A stretch of 64,000 bases of DNA from Datisca glomerata (GCA_003255025.1 QANY01004032.1:620001-684000); one strand, 5' to 3'. Counted from the first letter of the stretch, positions 47,331-59,340 are shown. Translations and numbers: made by a program. Notes: generated from the letters alone by a model not told the origin.

Positions 47331-49372
47331 AAAATATTTATATCTGTGGTTTTTTCCTATTAAGGGTTTTCCACGTAAAAATCTAGTGTTCATTAGTTCT
47401 TTCCCAGGAATTAAAGGAAACGAGCTCCTAAGATTAAAAAAGGCTTAAGTCCATGAAGATTGTTGTCTATCCACATCGTTTTCTAAATAAAAATGGCCCC
47501 CTGAGCTCTTAAAGAGCTTAAGTCCTGGGAGACATTCGTCTTTTAAAGGAAAACGGGTCCCTGAGCCAACAAAAAGCTCAAGTCCGTGAAGAATGATGTC
47601 TGTAGCATCACCTTCTAAAGGAATCCAAAAAGGAGAAATGAGGAGAAACATGAAATGTAGAAAGAGGACAAGGGAAAAAGTAAAAAAGGAATTGAGGTAA
47701 TGAAAAGTGCAAAGAAGAAAAGGAAAAGGAGAAAGGAAGAAATGCGAAAGTGGAATCAAAAGAAAGGGGCAAAGGGAAAAAAAGAAGGACATGAAGCAAG
47801 GAAAATTGCAAAGTAAGAAGCAAAGGAAATTCAATGTTCAAAAGGAAAAGAGTGAAGAAAGGGAAAAAGTGTAGCAAAGTTTTTAAGGAGAAAGGTCATC
47901 TCATTGAACACTTGGAAAAGATTACAAAAGTAAGAAATCAATTAAGCACTAGACTACAAAAAAAGCTCAAGAGTAGGCAAAACAAACTTCTTTTCGTTGA
48001 TGATAGTTTAAAATTACATTGAAAGAAGCAACAAAGAAAGAGAAAAATATTGCAACTGCAAAGACGAAAATAATATAGGAAAATACAATTAGATCCTTTT
48101 CTCAAGCATCTTGGCCTAGGATAGTAGTGGTAGGCTCGGCAGTGGACTCCATGGGAATGGCGTTCACAGAGCCTTCAATCTCAAGAACGAGAGGTTGTCT
48201 GGAAGGATCATTTACCTACGCATCTCTAAAGCCAACACTGTAGACCATCACTTTGCCCTCCTCAAACAAGGCTTGAAACTCTGCTTCAGAAGCCTATTCT
48301 CATTCCTCTGCTTTGGCCCTAGCCTTTCAGCTTCATCCCTAACCTTCAAAGAAAGAAAGAAAAAGAAAAGAAAACCTTACTCTCATTAAATCGTGGCTAA
48401 GAGAGTTAATAAGGTCGCCAATACTGAGTCTTTGAATGGTGTTTTCATCACCGTCTGACTACATGTCGTGAGGAATGACTTGTGAAGCAAGAGCATTGCC
48501 CAAGAAGCTTATTGAAGCCGGAACATGAGCGTTGATGAAACATCTCCACCTCCAGAGTGAAAGTTCTGCAACATCACTCTGTGATCTTGAAGCATCCTCA
48601 AAGGTAGTAGCAGTCTTGCATGGTGCAGTAAGTGCCGGAGGCAGGGTGGCTCAGAGTTTGTGTACGAGCCCTCACTCTGTACAACAATGGCACTGGAAGC
48701 ATGATGAGGAGGAATGTGTGAATGGGAAGAGCTTGAAGTGTCCACTCTCAGACAAAACCGCCTCTCAACAGGGCCAATGACATTGATGCGCAGTCTCTTG
48801 GTCATCTCAATGCCAGCGTTGGCTCGATTGTATAGCTCCTGGTAGTCATCTGGCAAATTCGATGAATGAACCAGAGGAGCCAGAGTGAGAATATGTGGAA
48901 ATGGAATGGAAAGAAAGAATGGGGATACCTTGGGGAATGGAAGACGGAAGTGCCAGAGTGGAAGTTGAGGCAACGGGAACTATGGAGGGAGCAAGAAAGA
49001 TGTTGATTTCTCTCATTGGGTTGAGAAGCACTTTCCAATCCTGATTTTATGCCCGAAGGTGGAAAGCGGCGGTGATCTTTCCGGCAGATTCTTTGGATAT
49101 GAAAGGATTTGTATTTTTCTTGTTATCTGTAAAAAAAGAGGGGGATAAAGTCCATTGGCCAAATACAAGAGTAAGTAATATAAAATAAATAGAGCAAAGG
49201 AAGAAGCGATAACCGGAGCTCTGAAAACTTAATAAAAATTCCCCTTTATTGGGAATTGTCTAGTGGCCATCACTGCCTCAGTTCCTGCCAAACAAGTTCT
49301 CAACCTTTATCTCCTTTCAATACCATGGTAATCAAGTTCCCTCTCTTTTCAGAAGGATGAGGGGCAAGTTGC
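46822..49372 (+). repeat. Tandem duplication, copy A (about 2.55 kb)
   Basis: Starts at GCTGCCAAAGGGAAGTGGG in the integrase end and runs through the 3' noncoding region to CCCTCTCTTTTCAGAAGGAT near 49350. It aligns in order with copy B (49373-51850), including the integrase end, the purine-rich tract, the ATTGAACACTTGGAAAAGAT segment and the antisense ORF. A three-unit degenerate repeat of about 65 bases (CCTGAGC...AAGTCC) lies at about 47410-47600 in copy A only. Confidence 0.85.
48400..49372 (-). pseudogene. Antisense ORF of the gypsy 3' region, copy A
   Basis: Minus-strand reading begins with SEKRGNLITMVLKGDKG near 49360-49310. It continues with AREINIFLAPSIVP-like sequence (49031-48846) and the frame 48973-48509: RANAGIEMTKRLRINVIGPV, ERRFCLRVDTSSSSHSH and GGGDVSSTL. 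The upstream part is cut by the duplication junction. Tat-lineage elements often carry an extra ORF, commonly antisense, between pol and the 3' LTR, which fits this position. Function is not recognised. Confidence 0.55.
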
Positions 49373-51850
49373 CAAAGAGAAGTGGGTTGATGAGTTGTCG
49401 TTAGTTCTCTAGGAGTACCAGACAACACCACGAGAACCAATTAGAGAAACACCATTCACCCTAGCATTGGGGTAAAATCTGTCACACCAGTTAAAATTGG
49501 GTGGCCCACAGTAAGATCATGTATAGATGATGTCACAAATGTAGAACAGATGATGAAAAGCTTGGAGTTCTTGGAAGAAAAACAGGAGGCCGCTTCGGTG
49601 AGAATGGACAATTACAACAGAAAAAGAAAAAAAGTACTTTCAGAAGATAGTCAAGGGACGACAATTTTAAACGGGAGATCTTGTGCTCAAGAGAATATTT
49701 CAATCAAACGAAGGTAAATTAAGGTCAAATTGGGAAGGGACTTTCAAAGTCAAGGCAGTTGGAGAAAACAGATCTTACTACTTAATGACCAATGAGGGAA
49801 GTGACTTGTATAAGTCTTGGAATGCTTTACATTTACACAAATATTACATGCAATTCTTTTTCTTTTATAGTGAAAATAATTATATATGTGGTTTTTTCCT
49901 GTTAAAGGTTTTCCACGTAAAAATCTAGTTATTATTTCGTTCTTAGGAATTGAAGGAAACGAGCCCCTATCATGAAATATAAAAAGTGGAAAAGCGAAAA
50001 AGTAAAAAAGGAATTGAAGTAATGAAAAGTTGAAAGAGGAAAAGAAAAAGAGAAAGGAAGAAATGCGAAAGTGGAATTGAAAGAAATGGGCAAAGGGAAG
50101 AAGGAAGGAAATGAAGCAAGGAAAATCGAAAAGTAAGAAGCGAAGGAAGTTCAAAGGAAATTCAAAAGAAAAAGTGTAGTAAAGTTTTTAAGGAGAAAGG
50201 TCATTTCATTGAACACTTGGAAAAGATTACAAAAGCAAGAAATCAATCAAGCACTAGACTATGGGAAAAGGCTAAGAGTGGGTAAACCAAACTTCTTTTC
50301 ATTGACGATAGTTGAAAATTACAATGAAAGATTAAAAAAAGATTACAATTGTAAAGAAGAAAACAATCTAGGAAAAACAACTTCCGCGCCAATGACACTA
50401 CTAAAAAATGAGAGGCTATCTGGGAGGAAGATTTGCCTTCACATCTCTATAGCCGGCACTATAGACCATCACTTCACCCTCATCAAACAAGGCTTAAAAC
50501 TCTACTTTGGAATCCTTCTCCCGTTCCACCGCTTCGGCCCTAGGCTTCTCAGTTTCAGCCCTAGCCTTTTCAGCATCATCCAGGAACTTCTTGGCAGCAT
50601 CCAAAGCCTCAGATAGCCTTTGCTGCTCAGATGCTGTAACATTCGCATGTGCCATTTTCTCTAACATTTTCTGGAGTTCATCCCCATTTCTTAGTTTGAA
50701 GGTGATGTGCAGCAGTGTGGCACTCCATAAGCTCTCTACGGAGATTCACCAAAGCCTGATCTCGGGTATTATGATGCTCCTTGAGAGTGTTATGGTGAAC
50801 AATGACCTAAAAAGTGAAAACAAAGCTTCAATGAAAGAAGGAAAAATAAAAGAAAAGCTTACCCTCATCAAATCGTGGCTCAAAAAGTTAATAAGGTTGC
50901 CAATACTAAGCCTTTGAGTGGTGTTCGCATCAACATCAGACTGGATGTTGTAGAGAATGACATGTGAAGCATGGGCATTGCCCATGAAGCTTACTAATGT
51001 CGGAACAGAGCATTGATGAAATGTCACCACCTCTAGAGGGCGAGCTCAGCAACAACACTCTGTGACCATGAAGAATCTTAACGGGTAGTGGCGTGTAGCA
51101 TGGTGCAGTGGGAACCAGAGGCATGTGGGCATCGAAGTTTGTGGACGGGCCCTCACTCTGTATAGAAAGAGAACTGGGAGAAAGAGGAGGAGGAAGGTGT
51201 GAACAGGAAGAGCTTAAAGTGTTTGCTCTCAGACGAACTCGCCTCTCAAAGGGGCCAATGATGTTACTGTGCAGTCTTTTGGTCATCTCGATGCCGGCGT
51301 TGGCTCGGTCATATCTCTCTGGTGGTGATCTGGCGAATCCGTCGAACCAAAGGTGCCAGAGTCAGAATAACTGGAAATGGAATGGAAAGGAAGAATGGGG
51401 ATACATTGGGGAATGGAAGACGGCGGCGCCAGAGCAGAAATGGAGGCAACGAGAACTGTGGAGGGAGCAAGAGCGATGTCGACTTCCCTTCTTGGGTCGA
51501 GAATCACTTTCCAATTCTGATCTTATGCCTGGAGATGGAAAGCGGCGGTGATCTTTCTCATATATTCTTTAGATATGAAAGGCTTTGTGTTTTACTTGTT
51601 ATCTCCAAAAAAGAGGGGGATAAAGTCCATTAGCCAAATACAAGAGTAAGTAATAATAAAATAAAAATAATGGAGGAAGAAGTGAGAATCGGAGCTCCGG
51701 CAACTTACTAAAAATTGCCATTTTAGGAATTGTGCAACGGCCATCACCGCCGCAGTCCTAGCTGAGATTGTATACCATTCTGAACCCTTATCTCCTTTCA
51801 GGATCATGGTAATCAAATTCCCTCTCTTTTCAGACGGACGAAGGGCAAGG
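49373..51850 (+). repeat. Tandem duplication, copy B (about 2.48 kb)
   Basis: Starts TTGCCAAAGAGAAGTGGGTT, matching 46822, and ends CCCTCTCTTTTCAGACGGAC near 51840, matching the end of copy A. The integrase end here (to about 49870) is a second, broken copy ending NWEGTFKVKAVGENRSYYL. The join occurs at short shared sequence (GCCAAAG) and suggests unequal exchange or replication slippage. Confidence 0.85.
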
Positions 51851-51935
51851 TAGTGACTCTCTTCCTGGCACTTAACTATATAACAGTAGCGAAGTTCATC
51901 TACCCCTAAACCTAAGTTATATCTCCTATTCAAAG
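50850..51935 (-). pseudogene. Antisense ORF of the gypsy 3' region, copy B
   Basis: The minus-strand frame 51933-51592 starts MNRRYNLGLGVDELRYCYIV and includes SEKRGNLITMILKGDKGSEW. The frame 51507-51283 follows (REVDIALAPSTVLVASISAL), then 51286-50936 with TKRLHSNIIGPFERRVRLRA and SRGGDISSM. A GT donor-like GAGGGTAAGC (about 50871-50862) suggests splicing. The same protein segments occur in the same order in copy A, which supports past coding. I do not recognise the domain; no start or promoter can be fixed. Confidence 0.55.
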
Positions 51936-52842
51936 CTTAAAAACCAAGAAGTATCCTATTACTTCTCAGAGTAAATTGGGAAGGGGCAAGACCTACTGCG
52001 TGAAACAATTCTTGGAAAAATGGAGAAAACATAAACCTAAGGCGTAAAGCTATATATATGGGGCTGAGGGTGATTTCATAGGATGGTCTGCAAATAATTC
52101 TGGTGGCCCTACTCTCTCCTCATGCAAAAGTAACGTCCAGGGGAAAGGCTTCTTCTCGATGGCAAATCATAAATTGTCTAAACTCACTGAAGGCTCTATA
52201 TAGTGGAACGAAAACTTTAAACTCAGCCATAACTCTACAAGGAGTGCTGAAGAAAGAAGGAGACGAAGAAGGACTTACTGGGCGAAAATCAAGAAAGTGA
52301 AGAAATAAAATAGAGGAGAAGGCCTTAAATAAGTCACGAACATAAAAAAGAATGGAGAATGATTAACTCTAAAATGAGAAGATGAAAGGACGTATGCAGG
52401 CAGTCAATGATGAGTATGCGTGACTAATTACGTAGGGGACGAAGAGACACGAATGCTCATGAATAGAGACGACTTGGTGAAGAAGTAGTAATTGCCCCAC
52501 AAAAATACAGGGAATTTATCCACACCTACTCTAAGGACATTGAGAATAAAAGCGGGAATTTGAAACTGGAAAGGCAAGCGCGGCAAACGTTGAAAAAAGG
52601 AAGATGAGGGGACTTTTTTTAAAAAGTGTGACCGATGAAGAAACGTGACTGACGCGTCACAATTGACGCGAATGAAAATGTGATATGTGGAATGGGAAGC
52701 TATAAAATCTGACAAAATCAAAAGTTGTGTAGTGTGCAACACAATCTCGAGAATGGGAAGGTGAATCAACCAAGGAGTTAAAAACAACTGTGATAATGAA
52801 TACCTCAGAAGGTGTGTTTTGAGATAAAAAAGAATGGGGGAT
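51936..52842. other. Gypsy 3' noncoding region up to the CACTA insertion
   Basis: No domain recognised. ORFs of 60-119 codons on the minus strand (for example 52428-52787) are not supported by any motif, but could include the upstream exons of the antisense ORF. Confidence 0.4.
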
Positions 52843-52979
52843 CACTACAAGAATTAGTTTCTTTAAAAGAACTCAAGGATCGCGTTTTACACTAAAATGC
52901 AATGAAAATTGCATTCTTTACGCGGGGCCAAAGGACGGGGAATGAAATCTCACCCCCCTAATTAAACTAAAAGAAACTG

Positions 52980-53240
52980 TACAAAAATCAATCTCTCACA
53001 ACGCTTCTCTCTTCAACCCTCACTCTCTCAGCGATGAAGCTCATAAAGAGCTCTCTCTTCAACGAAGCTCACAAAGCTTTCTCTTCGCGAGGTGAAGCTC
53101 TCTCGGTGACGAAGCTCGCAATGCCTCTCTTGCAGGTCTCTCTTTCAAATCTCTATTATAGATCTATCTGAGCTTTGCCCAGATCTGTCCCGGTGATGGC
53201 TCTCTCGTGAAGCTCTTTATCTCAGCTCTCTTTATAAGAT
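52980..53240 (+). repeat. CT-rich low-complexity tract
   Basis: Repeated GAAGCTC, CTCTCTC and CGAAGCTC motifs, resembling a plant gene's 5' UTR; similar motifs recur at about 53570-53660. Confidence 0.5.
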
Positions 53241-55952
53241 TTATGGTTTTCGTTTACTAGACCGAACTCCTCCCAATCCCATCTTCTCTGAGGTAAATCC
53301 CTAATTCTAATCTTTTTGTAGAAGCTTTATATTTTCCCTGCTTTTATCTGATTTTTCATATTCGTGTACAAGCTCTTCAAGGACTTGCCCTTTTCTGCAA
53401 GGATTAATCTCAAATTCCTGTATGATTTTTGTACGGTTTTTATGTTTTTTATGAGGTTGGTCTGGTTTTTATGTTTTTGTGATTTTTTCTGGTTTTTTAT
53501 GTTATCTGGAATTGATCTGGAGGTGTTTTAATAGCAATGAATGACTCTCTGAACCTCTCTCTTTGTGAGGTAAAGCTTCCTCTAAACCTCTCTTGCATGT
53601 CTCTCTTGCAACTCTCTCAGCTCTCTATTATAGATTCTCTCTCGCAGCTCTCTATGCTTGAAGTTCAGTTTCTTGGCCCTTGTGTTGTTTTGATAAATGA
53701 GTTAGTTTTGGTTCGTTGGTTTATAATTTAAAGTTTACTAATTTCTCAAATCTTTTGGTTATCAATTTGTGGTAATGCGGTATGCATTTTCTGCTGGAAC
53801 AACTAATGGTTTTAAAGATTTATGTCCTTTACCAAAAGCTTTGGTTTTAAAATTTTCATTTCTTCAACTTCCAATATACGTAATATTCTAATGATTTGCT
53901 TTCAGGTCAATCAAGTACTGTTTTGATTAAGCCAGAAGAAGAGTTCAAAAGTTCACTTAGTAAAGTTAAAGGTTTATCCTCTTTCCTCCTACTTCTTAGT
54001 CTTAGATGCTCACTTATGCTTCCTTTTTAATAAAAAATTATTGAAACATATGATTCCTTCCTTGCCTGCAATATTCTATTTCACTACTGTCTGGCGTGGC
54101 CCTTTTAAGCATTCTAGCACTCACATAATCAGATAGGTGCTGATATTCGATCATTCGTTCTTAATCTCAGGCGTTATGATTATAGCTCATTTAGTCATTT
54201 TACAATATTTTAATGCTTTGGTTGAACTTGACATGTCCTTAGTGCAGTCTGTTGAGATGGAGTACGATTGTAGGCTTTGCATTGGCCCCTGGACAACTAG
54301 AGGAGAGGTTACGTAATATATCGTTACTGTTATTTAAGAGGATATTCATGGCTAAATACTTATAATTTTTTAGCTTAAAAAAATTTATTTCTTATTAATG
54401 TTGAAATTCTATCACAAGGATTCTATTATGATGCATTTTATGGTGATTTAGGCTTGAATGAGGTTCACTCAGCAAATTGAAATGGGGGCAGTGAAGGTTG
54501 TTGCGATATCCTTCTTTCTCTACTTCAGATGTCCTTATCATTCTTACTTTACATACTAAATGATCGTTCTTGCAAAAACATTTCTCTATATAACATGAGA
54601 AATATGTAAAAATTGGAAGCTTCAAGTGGTGTTTCTTTTCACTAACTAACTGATTTCAAAGAGACTATAGCTTATTTCAACTCTATATTGAAACAATGAT
54701 TATTTTTCTCAAATCTCAAGTAGCTCAAATTCTTCCAAATGATTTATATCATATAATGAGTTGTTTGTGCTTGCTTGTACTTTTTGTACAGGAGAAGCAA
54801 CCTTTTTAGTGTATTGAAGTATGAAGGCAGCATGCACATGAATATTTTCTGAAAATAGGTTCAAGTCAAGTGAAACCTCTTTCGTTGTGCATTACATTTT
54901 GCATGACCATTAGTTGATCATATTTGCTTACTTTGGTTTTAAGTGATTGGATGTAATTTTAAAATCCCTCTTGGTTTAGTTGTTTTAAATATATTCATAT
55001 TGTGTTTAATTATATTATGTGCTCTTTTTATTATTTTACCTTTTAGTGAGGCATCTACTTTTGATGCTATATTACCGGATAATATCTTTTATTTCCATGA
55101 ATTGGTTCATTAGCGGTGAAAAACAGAAAAGAAGCATGGTTTTGTAAGTGATTTCCAGAATTCATGCTTTGATTCATATAAGCCAAAAGATTTATTTTAC
55201 AAGTGATTTATATCTCTTAAGTTGAGCTAAGAGTTAAATTAGACTATTGGACTGATTTTTGTTTATTATTTTTTTATTAAGCTTTAGGTATTCGGAACAT
55301 AAAATGGCTCTGTATTTTGGACAAGATGTCAACGATGAAAGTTTTTTAATTTTTTGGGGAAGCTTCTTAAAACTCAAAATCCCACTTTTCTTCTTTAGAC
55401 TTCATTATGTGATAAAATAGCATTAGTTGATCATTTGGACGTGACCATTATGTTTCTTTTGCAGCTTAGGCAGTGTTTAAGCTCCAGACCCTTTAATGGA
55501 CCCCAAGAAGATAAATCCACATATACTCTTGCTTTGCACATCAATACTACTATGTGGAATTGCATTTTGGGTAGACTTGATATTAAATGGGCAATGCCTA
55601 ATTCTATTGATACTTTTTGTATTGTTGGAATATATTTCATACTGTTGGGGTTGATTGAAAAATTTAGACAGATAACTTTTCTTTATTTTACTGTAATTGG
55701 GGGGAGAGAAATGACATTTATGGGTTTTTTTTAATCTAACACGACTACCCCTTCTTTTGGGGATTTTTTATCTAATGCACTAAAGATTTTTTTCTAATAT
55801 CGTGTTTAGACACTGATCTCTGATGTATAAGTAGGGTTTTTTTTATAAGAAATTGATCTTTGGTGCATTAGTGGGATTCTACCAATGTTTGTATGTTTTG
55901 GCAGTCAAACTCAATGTTTCTTTACGTTCATATCAAGTGTTTGTTCATACCA

Positions 55953-56162
55953 AGGTTGCTAAGGGAGAATCAGATTCAAAAGGTGAAGCTATTTGATGCT
56001 GATTATGACACTTTGAAAGCTCTATCTAACTCAGGAATTGAGGTCTTGGTTGGTTTTCCTAATGATATGCTCTCCACTTTAGCCTCCATTGTCAAGGCTG
56101 CTGAAAAATGGGTTTCCAAAAATGTCTCTTCTCACATTAGTAGCAGTTTGGTTAATATCAGA
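55953..56162 (+). pseudogene. GH17 beta-1,3-glucanase fragment captured in CACTA-3
   Basis: Within the frame 55893-56213, about 70 residues match the N-terminal catalytic-domain region of plant GH17 endo-beta-1,3-glucanases: [38 protein letters not shown] and [17 protein letters not shown] then VNIR. The signal peptide, the catalytic glutamates and the rest of the barrel are absent, so it has no enzyme activity. The sequence is well preserved, unlike the surrounding retrotransposon, suggesting a later capture. Confidence 0.85.
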
Positions 56163-56723
56163 CAACCCTTCATCTTTCTTCCAATTATTTACTTTTGCTT
56201 TCTTATATTGTAAATTCTGCTACTAGACCTTCTGTTTGTTTCTGATTTTTTGCATTAATTTATATTAGAAACACAGTGAATATCTTGTTTGGAATCTTCC
56301 ATAGTGTAATTATGGTTTGTTTTCTTTACAAATCACTGCCCTCACTTCAAAACATCATCTACAACTACTTTCAAATTTTTTTATATGTAGGTTCACTCTA
56401 ATATTTCCTCTATATTTAATTAGTTTTTTGTTTGGTTAAATATACATTATATTTAATTGAAAATTCAAATGTCCTTTTACTTGTCCATCTATCTATCTAC
56501 AGGGTTACTTTGGCAAAATTATTTCAATTGGTAAGAGTACTATTCTTGAACTTTTAATGATTTGCACTTTTATAGTGTCTTGGAAAGATGTCTAAATATC
56601 AATTCTGAACTTATTTTCTTCTAGAAACCAATTTGGTTATAGGAAACTTATTAAAATAGGATAAAACACACTTGGCTTTTTTTGTGTGTTGTTAATTGAG
56701 AGATTTCTCATATTCGTTAACAG

Positions 56724-57190
56724 GGTTTGCAAACGTTGCATCAAGATATCTGGGTTTTAGGAGCATGATGGTATTACTTGGCCCAATGTAAATTAGCTGC
56801 CCCCTCTCTCTTTCACGCTCTATCTGTAAAAATAAAATACATATATGTGAATATCTGAACTATTATCCTAGACCTTTACAGTGTCTTTATATATTTTTCT
56901 GGGGGGGGGGGGGTTAATGTAGAAGGATGAGATGCATACTTCTCTTAGATAGTAGCTAACTTTATTTCTTTTCCACTTTTTATGACATATAACTTAACAT
57001 AATACAAGGGTTTAGTTTGTAGTCTAAAGATGAACATTGTAATGAATGATTGCTTAACCATTTGATGGTATCTCATGCAGGCTTTAGGGAACATTTTTGG
57101 CAGATGTTGTCATTCAAATGATGGGAACTAATTATGCTAGAATTTTGCATGCTATTTATGCTTTTGCACATGTCATTGACTCCCTTGCTT
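56724..57190 (+). pseudogene. Exon-like fragments of an unassigned gene in CACTA-3
   Basis: After AACAG at 56723, GFANVASRYLGFRSMMVLLG P M reads to about 56790. After CATGCAG near 57080 a second piece (shifted start) reads GTFLADVVIQMMGTNYARIL then HAIYAFAHV. Both follow acceptor-like sites and look like consecutive exons of a membrane-type protein. I recognise no family with certainty. They are separated by about 290 bases. Confidence 0.4.
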
Positions 57191-57985
57191 TTGTAGGTTT
57201 CATTTTAAGCTTATCAATAATGCTTTACCAGAAAACCTTCCAATGTGAATGATCCTAGTGTTTCTAACCATTTGATGTGGCTATGTTATTGATTTTCTCA
57301 TGAATTCAACGTGATAAACTTTTGTTGTCTTGTATTTAGCTGATCGAGTATGATTTTTCTTTTGGAATGGATTGTTATTTGTGACTGGGTAGAACATATA
57401 TCTCAAACAAACTATTTTTTAATGAAGCAATACTCGAAGGTGAAAAATGGGAACAGACCTTTACTACAGAGGATATATATCAAACAATCTACTTCTAACA
57501 GAGGAATTTCCAAGTTTAGGATGCAGTTCACTCCTATAACCAGATGATACATTAGAGCTTCTTCTGTACTGTTATTTATGCGTGAGGTATATTCTGGTTG
57601 GGCTGGGTGTTACTTTTTTCACTTTATGCAAAAGAATTTTGTGAATAATTTTGTCATCTTGTTCTCTAAAGCTTGTATAATATCTTGTTCTATTTCTATG
57701 GTTTGAATTTGAACCTTTTTTTTACTGCTTGCCACTCTATGGTGTAAAATTGTGAATTATCTGTGATTATCTATTTTACCTGCTTTGAAATTGTGAATTA
57801 TCATTGAGAGGCTTCATAAGTTTTTTTACTTTGACTTCCCCTGGCTCATGTTGTGTTAAGTAATGTTGATTGAAATTCCTATTTCATAAATGAGTGTTGA
57901 GTGTTGAATTGTTCTTGTACATTAAGTTTATTAATCATTAATTTTCGTGTGTTACTAATCATTAAAAAAAATTTACTCAATTTAT

Positions 57986-58207
57986 TTGGCCCAATTAGGG
58001 GCTAGAAATAGCTATGTTTATGTGCGGTTTCCCGGAGGTCCAACGGTCTTATTTCTTGAAGAAGTCCAAAAATCAAAAGATCTCAATAGAAGCAAGCAAG
58101 TCAAAAGTGCTCCTACAGCCAACGGCATAATGGTTCATGAAGTTTCACTACCTGGAAGACTACCACTTTCCCCTGCTCCTATGGCCAATGATCCTATATC
58201 TACATAA
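57986..58207 (+). pseudogene. Unassigned exon-like ORF in CACTA-3
   Basis: 73 codons; from about 58000 it reads GARNSYVYVRFPGGPTVLFL, EEVQKSKDLNRSKQVKSAPT and ANGIMVHEVSLPG before a stop. Higher GC than its flanks suggests a captured exon. Family not recognised. Confidence 0.3.
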
Positions 58208-58640
58208 CTTAAGCGATGTGGTTGTAAGATTTATTTAGATGTAAACTTATACTATTTTTTAATTTTTTTTCTTTAGGATATATTACTTTTGCTTGCTATA
58301 TGAAAAAATCAATATGTAATTGTCATTTTGAGATATGATTTTTAGTGGAATAGTATGTAATAATTTTGAGTAATTAAAAAAAATGATGTGATTTTGTTAT
58401 TTTGTGATATTGTCAAGAAGTTAATTATTTTTATATTTGTACAATTGTAAGAATAGGTAACAAAAAGATTTAGAAGGTAATTCATAGCATTACAAAACGT
58501 TATGAAAAATGTAACAACGCGTTTCACAACATTTCATAGCATGAAATGAATGCTATCAAAGCTCTTGTAAGCTTTCAAAAAATGCTATCAAAGAGAGAAA
58601 AAATGCTAAGAAACTTATCACATCATTTAAAAAATGCTAT

Positions 58641-58738
58641 CATAGGGTTACCATGGCGTTTATAAACGCTATCGTAGGGTTACCATGGCGTTTATAAAAC
58701 GCTATGGTATGGTTACCGTGGCGTTTATAAAACGCTAT
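58641..58738. repeat. Subterminal tandem repeat of CACTA-3
   Basis: Three units of 32-33 bases built on GGGTTACCATGGCGTTTATA and AACGCTAT, each with an internal inverted repeat (GCGTTTATAAACGC). Related AACGCTA and ATGCTA motifs continue to the end at 58838. CACTA transposases bind such arrays. Confidence 0.85.
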
Positions 58739-58920
58739 CGTAGGATCCGACATTTAATAACCTTGACTAATATCGCATTTTAGGAAACGCTACGTTAGCA
58801 TTTTTTTGCCGCTATCGTAGCATTTTTCTCTTGTAGTGAATAATGATGTGTGATAATGGCAATGCATTTTGATATTGCATATTAATTTTACTATGTAATA
58901 TTAAATGCAATAAGGGAAAA

Positions 58921-59340
58921 TGAACAGGTAAAAATCCTTTGTGGAGCCACATAAGCGGGACATGACCAATCAAAAAGGGTTATGCAGACTGCCACCGTGA
59001 CAAAGCGAGAAAAGTCAATCTAAATCATCGATCTCGTCGTATCCTATCAGACGGTTCAAGCTTGATCAGTTGTTGATATAGATAAACTAAGCTCGATTAA
59101 TTGTTAGTATAGATGAATTAATCTGATATGATAAGCTCTATCTTAAAAGAATATTCCGTTTATTCTCTATTTTTAAGGGATATAGTTGAATTTTCTAACT
59201 AATTGAGAGCCTATAAATATAAGTCAATTGTAAACTCAAGCATTCAATAGAAACTGAGCAATTATTCTAATATTCTCAAGAATTCTCTCTTACTCTTTAT
59301 TATTCAGTCTATCTTTCGAGTGAGGAATTTTTCCTTTACA
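58921..59340 (+). repeat. 3' LTR of the gypsy element
   Basis: 420 bases, TGAACAGGTAAAAATCC to TTCCTTTACA, preceded by a purine-rich AATAAGGGAAAA tract (58909-58920) and followed by the GTTTC target duplication. Aligns with 33460-33852. Confidence 0.92.

Larger units (their letters stand above)
52843..58838. mobile_element. CACTA-type element carrying host gene fragments (CACTA-3)
   Basis: Starts CACTACAAGAATTAG and ends TTTTTCTCTTGTAGTG, a 10-base terminal inverted match of the plant CACTA class. GAT and AAT flank it, an imperfect 3-bp target duplication. The right subterminal region has tandem units with internal inverted repeats (58641-58738). No tnp2 or Transposase_24 motifs are seen in its 6 kb. 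Instead there is a CT-rich leader-like region, a GH17 fragment and other exon-like pieces. It lies between the gypsy pol region and the 3' LTR. Confidence 0.75.
33460..59340 (+). mobile_element. Large Ty3/gypsy element, Tat-like, with nested insertions
   Basis: LTRs begin TGAACAG at 33460 and 58921. GTTTC is duplicated at 33455-33459 and 59341-59345, and removing the whole interval rejoins the LINE-2 RNase H frame. Plus-strand pol order is gag, protease, RT, RNase H, a second RNase H-like domain and integrase, which fits the Tat lineage. Copia-3 (34199-42504) and a CACTA-type element (52843-58838) sit inside, as does a tandem duplication at 46822-51850. Without the two insertions it would be about 11.6 kb. 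All coding regions are broken. Confidence 0.9.

Noticed and set aside
47608..47877. Leucine/phenylalanine-rich minus-strand ORFs
   Set aside because: Reverse of a GAAA-rich purine tract; hydrophobic only because of base composition.
54506..54517. ATATCCTTCTTT, a possible second U12 AT-AC donor in CACTA-3
   Set aside because: No CCTTAAC-type branch site with an AC end was found downstream, and no reading frame is restored.
56901..56913. Run of 13 or so G bases
   Set aside because: Simple homopolymer; could be sequencing noise and has no associated structure.
58641..58738. Regular 32-33-bp repeats that look CRISPR-like
   Set aside because: Repeats are directly adjacent without spacers, and the DNA is plant; they fit a CACTA subterminal array.
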